Part shown: in pieces, positions 1 through 6,504 of the stretch
How positions within the stretch are numbered: the stretch's first letter is position 1
Layout: every line of letters begins with the position of its first letter
From: an uncultured Clostridia bacterium
Lineage (GTDB): Bacteria > Bacillota > Clostridia > Lachnospirales > Lachnospiraceae
Reading direction: 5' to 3'
NCBI GenBank assembly: GCA_947088195.1
Contig: CAMUFS010000007.1
Location: forward strand, 1 to 21,886
DNA: 21,886 nt
Translations under genes and position numbers: made by a program
Notes under the pieces: model-generated
Seen by the model: the letters and a program-made list of their open reading frames with translations, nothing else
Told to the model about the DNA's origin: nothing
Database searches by the model: none

Positions 1-130
1 GAGCTACTTTATCAGTAATACTTAGTATGTTCTTCTACGTTTTCTCTTATTAAATTTTGAGATAATAAATGTTACAATAGATAAATATATAAAAGAATGT
101 AAGAGCAGTAATATATGTCAAATAACAATA
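1..130. other. AT-rich intergenic edge, no gene seen
   Basis: This is very AT-rich sequence with stop codons in all frames and no convincing gene or strong hairpin. It lies outside the left palindromic repeat, so it may belong to the flanking chromosome rather than to the gene cluster. Confidence 0.4.
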
Positions 131-240
131 TGTTTGCATACAGAAAAAAGCAACAGAACCAAAGAACCATTATACTCCGTCATTAAGCGAGAGCACAGTG
201 ATGGAGGAATGGTTCTTTGGTTCTGTGGACTTCTCTCGAA
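131..240 (-). repeat. palindromic repeat, left copy
   Basis: An 18-bp perfect stem (154-171 with 208-225, extended by the A-T pair 153/226) encloses a second stem (175-182 with 199-206, one G-T wobble) and a 16-nt loop. Read on the minus strand, the hairpin is followed by a T-run and CTGTAT, so it resembles a leftward intrinsic terminator, yet no minus-strand gene lies to its right. A homologous copy in the opposite orientation is at 20966-21126. The two share a 28-base block (23 identities, five transitions), the GAGAGA-GTCC flank and the T-rich tail. Their outer stem sequences differ, but each copy keeps its own complementarity. This fits a small palindromic mobile repeat or an element boundary; a terminator function is also possible. 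Confidence 0.8.
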
Positions 241-293
241 AATGCCTATTTAACAATGATTCAGAAATGTTTGGCTGAGTGGTAGAGCGTTGG

Positions 294-351
294 AAATTTT
301 TTGAAATTTTTTCATATTCTGGTTGACAGTTAGGAAGGTATAAGGTAAGAT
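294..351 (+). promoter_or_regulatory. sigma70-type promoter with AT-rich upstream element
   Basis: A perfect TTGACA -35 box (323-328) is followed by a 17-nt spacer and a TAAGAT -10 box (346-351). Repeated A/T tracts (294-312) sit just upstream, where an UP element would be. Transcription would begin near 358, about 37 nt before the first stem of the structured RNA, and would read on towards the exonuclease gene. Confidence 0.65.
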
Positions 352-394
352 CACTATATATTATCAATAAGCTATTGATGCTTATTTTGTACAT

Positions 395-505
395 AGAGCC
401 GCGTGGGCGACGGCTCTCGCAAGAATACGCCGACAGTTGACCGATATCGACTAAGAACGAGGGCGTTTTAGATATCGGGGTAATGCAGGAAAACCAAAGT
501 CTGTG
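395..505 (+). ncRNA. structured RNA motif, copy 1
   Basis: Three consecutive stems can be drawn. P1 has 7 bp (395-401 with 411-417) and a 9-nt loop. P2 has 8 bp (441-448 with 471-478), continued inside by 452-454/468-470 and 456-459/464-467 with one bulged G. P3 has 5 bp including wobbles (484-488 with 501-505). A second copy at 1424-1537 has the same stem lengths and spacings with different paired bases, so the pairing is supported by compensatory changes. Unpaired segments CAAGAAT, GACTAAG and GGGGTA are shared. It lies between a strong promoter and a terminator-like hairpin, so it may be a free small RNA or the leader of the exonuclease mRNA. I do not recognise it as a known riboswitch class. 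Confidence 0.7.
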
Positions 506-536
506 AGTGTAGCAGCGTAGCTTTTAATCATCAAAC

Positions 537-559
537 AAGGGGATAGTGCACCCTTTTTT
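537..559 (+). terminator. short terminator or attenuator hairpin
   Basis: A 5-bp stem AAGGG/CCCTT (537-541 with 551-555) with a 9-nt loop is followed directly by a T-run to 559. It lies between the structured RNA and the exonuclease start. It could end the small RNA or attenuate transcription into the gene. The stem is short, so termination would be partial at best. Confidence 0.45.
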
Positions 560-603
560 AAACCGAGCTTTTTTGAGCATTTGAGTGAAAGGAGATTTAA
601 GTT

Positions 604-1365
604 ATGAACGAAATGAACGTATCATCTGGCATGAGTGCAGCGGCGAATGTGAATACATATATGTATCCTGATTCAATCCTAGTGTTGGCGGATAGTAAAT
701 CGTATGTGGTACTTGATTTGGAGATGTGTAAGGTGCGTGGAAGTAACAAGGAATATGGGCGCAAAATGGAGATTATTCAAATTGGTGCTGTGGTGCTGGA
801 TTCTAATTTTAATATCTCAAATAGATTCGATAGATATGTAAAGCCTCAATTTGGCCGCATTGATAGTTTTATAAGAAATCTGACAGGAATTAAAGGATTA
901 GATGTTGCACATGCCAAAAGTTTAGAGGAAGTTTTGCAAGAGTTTATAGCTTGGATGCCAGAAGGGGCTATTATGGTTTCTTGGAGTATGACAGACAGAG
1001 ACCAGATGTTTGGCGAGATGACAGCGAAGAATCTTTGCTTTGATGTTTTGAGTGAAAAATTTGAAAACTGGATTGATTGTCAGATCATGTTTGGGAAAAA
1101 GATGGATACAGAACGCCGGTATTCACTGGAGGAAGCACTTATTGCTACGGATATATTTACGGAAGGTGATCCGCACAATGCTTTAGTGGATGCTCATAAT
1201 ACAGCGATGCTTTTTGCCAAAATAAATACAGAAGAGAATTTTGAGCTTAATCCATATTATAAGAGAGCACATGAGAAGAAGGGAGATGTACATCTGAGCT
1301 GTTCAATAGGAGAGCTTTTGATGGGAATAGATCTCTCGTCGTTATGTATGGACAGTGAAAAATAG
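604..1365 (+). CDS. DEDDh 3'-5' exonuclease (DnaQ/ERI-1-like)
   Basis: This 253-residue protein is a single exonuclease-fold domain after a loose N-terminal 30 residues. The ExoI motif is LDLE with D38 and E40. The ExoII aspartate is probably D131, four residues after W127. The ExoIII motif is H181 with D186 (H-x4-D), which places it in the DEDDh subgroup. The family removes nucleotides from 3' ends of DNA or RNA using two metal ions; the spacing recalls ERI-1/KapD-type RNA or ssDNA exonucleases. An AAAGGAG site (588-594) precedes the ATG by 9 nt. The gene has its own promoter and RNA leader and stands about 440 nt ahead of the main operon, between the two copies of the structured RNA. It may process that RNA or act as an effector of the system; both are inference. 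The fold assignment is secure, the substrate is not. Confidence 0.85.
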   Translation: MNEMNVSSGMSAAANVNTYMYPDSILVLADSKSYVVLDLEMCKVRGSNKEYGRKMEIIQIGAVVLDSNFNISNRFDRYVKPQFGRIDSFIRNLTGIKGLDVAHAKSLEEVLQEFIAWMPEGAIMVSWSMTDRDQMFGEMTAKNLCFDVLSEKFENWIDCQIMFGKKMDTERRYSLEEALIATDIFTEGDPHNALVDAHNTAMLFAKINTEENFELNPYYKRAHEKKGDVHLSCSIGELLMGIDLSSLCMDSEK

Positions 1366-1380
1366 CAGGTGAGAATGGTT

Positions 1381-1409
1381 AGTACATAATAATTGGTATC
1401 TAATATAAT
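1381..1409 (+). promoter_or_regulatory. probable promoter for RNA copy 2
   Basis: A perfect TATAAT (1404-1409) lies 15 nt before the first stem of RNA copy 2. The matching -35 position (1381-1386) fits the consensus at only three of six bases. The arrangement parallels the promoter in front of copy 1. The region is AT-rich, so a chance TATAAT is possible. Confidence 0.4.
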
Positions 1410-1423
1410 ATAAAAATATACTT

Positions 1424-1537
1424 AAAGCCTCGCCTATGTAGGCTTTCACAAGAATGACATAAGCAGTCAACCAATATTGACTAAGGGTTAGGTATATCCA
1501 TAATATTGGGGTAGTGTAGACATAGCCCAATTTACAC
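1424..1537 (+). ncRNA. structured RNA motif, copy 2
   Basis: The architecture is the same as the copy at 395-505. P1 has 7 bp (1424-1430 with 1440-1446) and a 9-nt loop. P2 has 8 bp (1471-1478 with 1502-1509). P3 has 5 bp (1514-1518 with 1533-1537). P1 to P2 spacing is 24 nt against 23 in copy 1, and the P2 loop segment is 23 nt against 22. In P2, CCGATATC/GATATCGG of copy 1 is replaced by CCAATATT/AATATTGG, so both sides changed and pairing was kept. Unlike copy 1 there is no clear terminator after it. It lies about 270 nt before the PIN-Hsp70 gene and could be its leader or a separate small RNA. Confidence 0.7.
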
Positions 1538-1808
1538 AAATATACATGATTTATCCAAATATAAAGGAGGGGTAGATAGATGCTAATATAATAAAATGAT
1601 AAAAATAATTTGAATATAACAAAGAAGATAAAACATTATGGAATAGTTGACACTAAAATTTCGGCAGAGCATATATCTGTCAAACATAAAGTGGATGAAT
1701 TATGAAAGACATTAGGAGTCTAGGGCTGGTTGCTGATAATGGGAAATAGGAAGCAATTGGCAACAAGGTGAAGGCTCTAATAAGAAAAAATGGGATGGAG
1801 GTAAAAGT
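1538..1808 (+). other. intergenic leader of the main operon
   Basis: This stretch between RNA copy 2 and the first operon gene holds a candidate promoter (1647-1677) and the ribosome binding site of the next gene (GGAGG, 1797-1801). An AAAGGAGG-ATG arrangement near 1563-1581 opens only a three-codon frame. A 15-codon ATG frame at 1702-1749 ends in TAG and has no good ribosome binding site. I see no real gene here. Confidence 0.5.
1647..1677 (+). promoter_or_regulatory. candidate promoter of the main operon
   Basis: A perfect TTGACA (1647-1652) is followed 19 nt later by TATATC (1672-1677), or by looser matches at a 17-18 nt spacing. It would start transcription about 125 nt before the PIN-Hsp70 gene. 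The -35 box is strong and the -10 box is weak. Confidence 0.4.
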
Positions 1809-4124
1809 ATGTTTGAACAAGAGGATCAAAAGAAAAGAAATGAGGAGTTTGGATTTAATATGGAGGATTTTGAGGAGGAGGATGAGCTGCTTTTGGAAGA
1901 TGATGATCTGAATGAGGAATCAGAAAATTCTTATTTTGATACAGATAATGAGAATTATTTTGGTTATTCGGAGGATGAGAACGATAATGAAGAATTTGCA
2001 TGGGAAGATGAAGATTTAGAATCGGAAGGAAAAGCAGAGGATGAGGATGCTAATGAAGGTGGTGGCTATAAAGAAGGATATAACGAGGAAGAAGAGAGGG
2101 ATGCAGATTCGAAGGATAAATCAGAGGAAGAGGTGGATGGCAGAGAGATAGGCATTGACTTGGGAACAACAAATTCTGTGGTGTCTTTTATAGATAAGAA
2201 TGGAGCCACTGGATTTGTGAAGGTTAAGAATGAGATCCTGATTCCATCTTGTATTTTCTTCAAAGCTAGAGATGATGTCTATTATGGAAAAAAAGCAAAG
2301 GCATATGCAAAGTCAATGATTGAGGGAACAGCCGTTTCGCTGTTTAAAAAGTATCTGCGTGCAGATTCCGAGAAGATAAAGGTAAGGATACCAAAAACAG
2401 AGAGCTGCGGCGCGGATGGAAAGAAGTATTATGTGATAGATACCAATGTTTTTATTGATCAGCCAGATATTGTTGAGAGATTGAAAGAGAACGAGATTGC
2501 AGTTTTAGCACTTACAGTGGAACAGGAGTTGGAGTACAGAATGACCGACGTCAATACAAAATATTCGGCTGAGAAGGCTCTTCAGGAGATAGAAAAGTAT
2601 CGAGATCGAATTCAGTTTGAAGAATCTGATGTGACATTGCTTCCTGAAGATTTCTTTAAAAGTTTTTCAGAGAATTATAACAACGCTAATAATGATAATA
2701 AGATTTTGACGATTGCTATGAAATACAAGGAGAAGAATGCAACGCTGATTTCTTCTGATAACAGGCTTGTCAAGCTTAAGGCAGATTTTGTTGGGGTCAA
2801 GGGATTAACTTTAAAAGAGTTTCATTTACAGCGCATGAATGACACAGGGTATGAGGAATTTGAATTGACTGGTACAGAAGCCACTACCATGTTTCTTGTA
2901 TATCTGAAGAAAGAGGCAGAAAAGACTTTGAAGCAGTCGGTAAATAAAGCGGTTATCACAGTGCCGGCAACATTTAATATTGTAGAGATTGAAAATACAA
3001 AGAAAGCTGGATTGGATGCTGGGTTTAAAGAGATTCACATAGAAAAAGAACCAACTGCGGCGGCGATAGCATATAATGTCGATGCAGGGAAAGAGGCTAC
3101 CACGTTTATCTATGACTTTGGCGGCGGGACTTTTGATGTGTCTATTATACAGTCCGATGGGGACGGAAATTTTGAGGTGTGTGCTACGGCTGGCAATTCA
3201 AAGCTTGGAGGGGAGGATCTTACCAGTAAGCTGGAAGAATATGTGTATGATTATCTGGAGGAGCAATATGATCTTTCTATGTATTCAGAGGAGGACTCTG
3301 AACTGACAACGGAGCATTATATATATAACAGAAATAAAATATATTGGGCTGCTGATACATGCAAAATAGAGCTTAGTGCCAGCGAAAATACCACCATGAC
3401 ATTGATGGATATTTATATAAGTGATACCAAGCAGAAATCTGTGTTTATAGATATGACTAGAGTACAGCTTGAAGAATCAATTAAATCGACCATTAATCAC
3501 ACAATTACAGAGATGAACAATGGGCTTAGCAAAGCAAATATGATGAAAGAGGATGTTGATAATATCATCCTTGCGGGAGGTTCTTCGCTGATACCATGCA
3601 TTAGGGATCAGGTCGAGAAGTATTTTGGAAGAAAGCCCTCGGCTGATAAGAATGCTGCTACTTTGATAGCAGAGGGCGCTGCAATTATAGCAGATAGTTT
3701 GTATGGAGAGAATCATCTGATAAAAATGCAGCCTCAGGTATTTGATATGACATATGAGGACTTTGGTGTGGCACTTGAAAGATGGGAATATAGCTGTATT
3801 ATTCCAGCGGGTACAACGCTTCCAGCTATGACAGAGAAGAAATATTCACTTGTTGAGGATGGGCAATCACAGTTGAATATCAAGGTCCTTTCGAGAAAAG
3901 GCGAGGCGAAAAATGCTTTGAAAACTTTTGATGAAGGAGTTACCTATTTGGACGAGCTGATTATGACCAATATTCCGCCAATGAAGATAGAAGAAGTGGA
4001 TGTGGTGGTAAAGTTTGAGATAACAAAACAGTATGAGCTGAGAACGGATGTTACATTGATCAAGAAAGATGGAACGGTGATTGACAAAGGAAATATGTTA
4101 ATTGCCAGACAGAGTATGTTATAA
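1809..4124 (+). CDS. Hsp70-like ATPase with inserted PIN nuclease domain
   Basis: This 771-residue protein combines three parts. Residues 1-110 are a very acidic, low-complexity tail. Residues about 111-631 are an Hsp70 nucleotide-binding domain: phosphate-1 motif GIDLGTTN (115-122), catalytic lysine near K180, phosphate-2 motif YDFGGGTFD (435-443), and adenosine motif LAGGSS (588-593). The ATPase domain is interrupted at about 206-340 by a complete PIN domain with the four expected acidic residues: D211 in IDTNVF, E240, D296 and D317. The insertion falls in subdomain IB, before the helix that leads to the VITVPATF strand. Residues about 641-771 form a substrate-binding beta domain; there is no helical lid. 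PIN domains are metal-dependent ribonucleases, often toxins. The ATP cycle may gate the nuclease (inference). GGAGG lies 7 nt before the ATG, and the next gene follows after 12 nt. The frame is open throughout, so the fusion is not a sequencing join of two genes. Confidence 0.9.
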   Translation: MFEQEDQKKRNEEFGFNMEDFEEEDELLLEDDDLNEESENSYFDTDNENYFGYSEDENDNEEFAWEDEDLESEGKAEDEDANEGGGYKEGYNEEEERDADSKDKSEEEVDGREIGIDLGTTNSVVSFIDKNGATGFVKVKNEILIPSCIFFKARDDVYYGKKAKAYAKSMIEGTAVSLFKKYLRADSEKIKVRIPKTESCGADGKKYYVIDTNVFIDQPDIVERLKENEIAVLALTVEQELEYRMTDVNTKYSAEKALQEIEKYRDRIQFEESDVTLLPEDFFKSFSENYNNANNDNKILTIAMKYKEKNATLISSDNRLVKLKADFVGVKGLTLKEFHLQRMNDTGYEEFELTGTEATTMFLVYLKKEAEKTLKQSVNKAVITVPATFNIVEIENTKKAGLDAGFKEIHIEKEPTAAAIAYNVDAGKEATTFIYDFGGGTFDVSIIQSDGDGNFEVCATAGNSKLGGEDLTSKLEEYVYDYLEEQYDLSMYSEEDSELTTEHYIYNRNKIYWAADTCKIELSASENTTMTLMDIYISDTKQKSVFIDMTRVQLEESIKSTINHTITEMNNGLSKANMMKEDVDNIILAGGSSLIPCIRDQVEKYFGRKPSADKNAATLIAEGAAIIADSLYGENHLIKMQPQVFDMTYEDFGVALERWEYSCIIPAGTTLPAMTEKKYSLVEDGQSQLNIKVLSRKGEAKNALKTFDEGVTYLDELIMTNIPPMKIEEVDVVVKFEITKQYELRTDVTLIKKDGTVIDKGNMLIARQSML

Positions 4125-4136
4125 GGAGATAGGTAG

Positions 4137-4931
4137 ATGGGAAATGTTATTATTTTAGATGAAAATAGAGAATATGATCATGAGGAATTAAAAAAGATTT
4201 TAAATGAGGTAAGAGAGTTTTTTCAGAAGAAGTTAAAGGTGATAGTTCCTGAGTGGATAAATGAGATGGAAGTTATAGAAGAAGCTGTGGAAAGAAGTGC
4301 GATTAAGGACTTTTACATTGAAAAAGGTGTCGATCCCATATATTTGGGATGCAATGGATATGACGACGTAAAGGGGATTCTCGATCTGTTTGAGCAGAGA
4401 CTAAATGGGTTGCTGGATAATCTGGATGACCTTTTGGATAACAATCAAGATTTGGAGGAGGAAAGCCGAAAGAGTCTGGAGAGCTATGCAAGTGCAGTAG
4501 AAAAGTGTGTTCGTGTGTATGAGCTACAAAGGAAAAAAAGAATGACAAAGTTTAAAGAGCTTTTAACAGTAGAGGAGATTCAGGATGAGCTTAGACAGCT
4601 ATTTTCAGAAATTATTTTAAATTACATAATAGTAGTTCTCTTTGATGGGCTGTATGAGAGAGTGAAAAATAATTCTGGTCAGGTCTATAAGATGGTTATC
4701 CGTGAGGTTAATGAATTTCTATCCGAAAATGGTGTCTATACAAGGAACGTTTTCGCAAGAGAGCCAATCGATCCTGAATATATGGAACCAACACCAGATT
4801 CTGCAGAGAATTTTACTACAGATTATCAGAAATTTGAAACGGTGGATGAGATTTACAGGTATCCATATCTTTTTAGCGATGAGAGGAAGATAGCGGATGG
4901 ACAGGTTAGAATTTGGAGGAGAAAAGACTGA
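4137..4931 (+). CDS. unknown, mainly helical protein
   Basis: I do not recognise this 264-residue protein. It is charged and predicted mostly helical, with heptad-like stretches around residues 80-140, rich in Leu, Asp and Glu. A more hydrophobic helix (about 160-175) is too polar around it for a clear membrane anchor. The last 50 residues are less regular, with aromatic and proline positions. No signal peptide, cysteine motif, HPD J-domain signature or GrpE-type beta domain is seen. It sits between two Hsp70 genes, 12 nt after the first, and its TGA stop overlaps the ATG of the second by one base (TGATG). Tight translational coupling suggests that its product works with those Hsp70s, perhaps as an adaptor. 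Confidence 0.8.
   Translation: MGNVIILDENREYDHEELKKILNEVREFFQKKLKVIVPEWINEMEVIEEAVERSAIKDFYIEKGVDPIYLGCNGYDDVKGILDLFEQRLNGLLDNLDDLLDNNQDLEEESRKSLESYASAVEKCVRVYELQRKKRMTKFKELLTVEEIQDELRQLFSEIILNYIIVVLFDGLYERVKNNSGQVYKMVIREVNEFLSENGVYTRNVFAREPIDPEYMEPTPDSAENFTTDYQKFETVDEIYRYPYLFSDERKIADGQVRIWRRKD
4915..4921 (+). promoter_or_regulatory. RBS fixing the start of the second Hsp70
   Basis: GGAGGAG lies 9 nt before the ATG at 4931. An in-frame TTG at 4913 overlaps this site and is therefore an unlikely start. Confidence 0.75.
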
Positions 4932-6418
4932 TGTCATTATATTTAGGTATAGATTTTGGCACAAGCACAAATTATGTGACAAGGTGGAATGAGAGCGACA
5001 ATTCGGTAAAAGGCGTGCCCAATCTTGACCCTATGCTCTATAAAGGGGACGAAGTATTTCCCAATGTCATATATTACTGTCAAAATGGAGAAAAGTTAGT
5101 TGGCAAGGCAGTGATTAAGAGAGCATCCATTGATCCCCAAAATGGCATTATAGGGGTAAAAAGAAGGCTTGTTGAGGATAACTGGGAATATTATATTCCA
5201 GCATTGAATTCTAGTTATTCGCCAGTGGATGTATGTACCGATATTTTTCAATATATTAGGGAAAAGGTATCCTTAAATAATGGCGGGGCGTCAGTCGATG
5301 GGGTGGTGATCAGTGTTCCGTATGCGTATGGAAATAAAGAGCGATTGAAGATTAGGCGGGCCGCTGAAAGAGCTGGACTTAATGTTTTGGATCTGATAGA
5401 GGAACCTGTGGCTGCTGCCATAAGTTATGGTATTTTTCAAAAAAACTCCACTATGGGGCATAGTGAGAAAATTATGGTTTTTGATTTTGGCGGCGGTACG
5501 CTTGATATTACGATTTTTTCCTATGAGAAAACATCAGATGGGCAGATAACCATTGAAGTGCTTAATACAGAGGGATTGCGCGATTTTGGTGGACAGGTTA
5601 TTGATGATATACTGTTTTCTAAGATTTCTGAGAAGGCAAGGATCTATGTAAGTGAAATTGCGAATCAGGAACAGAGGATAAAATACCAGAGTGAAATGAC
5701 AGAGAAGATTATTGAGCTTAAGGAAGAATCCCGGTACTGGGATGAGGATGAAGAAGAGGATATTGATGATAATATAAGTGGTATTCGTGTTCAGACTACT
5801 GTTTCAACAGATGAGATAGAGAACTGGCTTCGCGGGGAAAGAGTTCTGGAAAAAATCAGAGATTCTGTTAATGATGCATTGTGGAATTGTGGGGATAAGG
5901 GATTGGATCCTGATGATATAGACAGAGTGCTTCTGGTTGGAGGCTCCTGTAATTTGAACATGGTGAAGAAGGCATTGCGGGATATATTTAACAGGGAGCC
6001 AGAGGAATGTGGAGCAATCGATATGAATAAAATGGTTGGTTATGGAGCAGGTGTTTATTGCGGCTTGAAGGTACGAGATAAAAATAATATCCGAATTATA
6101 CAGAAGCTGAGTTATTCTATTGGAGTAAGGCTGGGTGCTAATTTTGATAAATTGATAGAAAAAAACGAGCGCTATGGAAAATTTTCTGAAGCAAGAAAGT
6201 ATTCGCTTTCTGGTAATAGAGATAACAGAGATATTGAAATATATCAGGGAAATTCGAGAGACATCACAAAGTGCTTTTTAATTGGAAAAATTCCTGTATC
6301 GCATCTGGTTTTGGATGACAGCAAGGATATAGAGATCGCTTTGGGAACAACAGAAACGGGTATGGTGGCATATAAAGTGTATAGCAATGGAGAATGTTTT
6401 GAAGGTATTCTCGAATAG
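4931..6418 (+). CDS. Hsp70-like (DnaK/actin-fold) ATPase, second paralogue
   Basis: This 495-residue protein has a complete Hsp70 nucleotide-binding domain. It shows phosphate-1 motif GIDFGTST (6-13), catalytic lysine K77, phosphate-2 motif FDFGGGTLD (184-192) and adenosine motif VGGSC (336-340). An acidic run (271-280) sits in the subdomain IIB region, where it could be a surface loop. About 120 residues follow the ATPase domain, with weak resemblance to a substrate-binding beta domain; the lid is missing. DnaK proteins are usually 600-640 residues. The family couples ATP hydrolysis to clamping of client peptides, but this divergent form lacks the normal clamp, so it may instead be a subunit or switch within a complex. 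It is coupled by a one-base overlap to the gene before it. Confidence 0.88.
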   Translation: MSLYLGIDFGTSTNYVTRWNESDNSVKGVPNLDPMLYKGDEVFPNVIYYCQNGEKLVGKAVIKRASIDPQNGIIGVKRRLVEDNWEYYIPALNSSYSPVDVCTDIFQYIREKVSLNNGGASVDGVVISVPYAYGNKERLKIRRAAERAGLNVLDLIEEPVAAAISYGIFQKNSTMGHSEKIMVFDFGGGTLDITIFSYEKTSDGQITIEVLNTEGLRDFGGQVIDDILFSKISEKARIYVSEIANQEQRIKYQSEMTEKIIELKEESRYWDEDEEEDIDDNISGIRVQTTVSTDEIENWLRGERVLEKIRDSVNDALWNCGDKGLDPDDIDRVLLVGGSCNLNMVKKALRDIFNREPEECGAIDMNKMVGYGAGVYCGLKVRDKNNIRIIQKLSYSIGVRLGANFDKLIEKNERYGKFSEARKYSLSGNRDNRDIEIYQGNSRDITKCFLIGKIPVSHLVLDDSKDIEIALGTTETGMVAYKVYSNGECFEGILE

Positions 6419-6490
6419 AGAGAGGTTGAATGAGGCTTTTTGGGATAATAGAAATAAGATGGATCAAAGGTACAGGTATAGGAAAGCGTT

Positions 6491-6496
6491 GGAGGA
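6491..6496 (+). promoter_or_regulatory. RBS supporting the GrpE-like start
   Basis: GGAGGA ends 8 nt before the ATG at 6505. An earlier in-frame ATG (6430) has only a weak AGAGG upstream. A later one (6595) has AAGGAGG at 6577-6583, with 11-nt spacing. Confidence 0.5.
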
Positions 6497-6504
6497 TTCA
6501 GCAG

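Noticed and set aside
273..289. tRNA D-arm-like sequence (GGCTGAGTGGTAGAGCG)
   Set aside because: Only the D-arm resemblance is present; no anticodon arm, T-arm or acceptor stem can be drawn around it. It could be a remnant of a tRNA target site, but chance is as likely.
170..394. 74-codon minus-strand frame covering the left repeat
   Set aside because: It runs through the palindrome, has no convincing ribosome binding site or domain, and its composition looks non-coding.
395..505. Known riboswitch or group II intron domain V
   Set aside because: Conserved cores of the common riboswitch classes and the domain V AGC/AY triad hairpin were not found.
1702..1749. 15-codon frame ending in TAG, with coding-like sequence after the stop
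   Set aside because: There is no good ribosome binding site, an in-frame stop lies just upstream, and the downstream part overlaps the leader of the PIN-Hsp70 gene.
4137..4931. Second GrpE or a J-domain protein
   Set aside because: No HPD motif and no GrpE-type C-terminal beta pattern; only its position next to Hsp70 genes suggested this.
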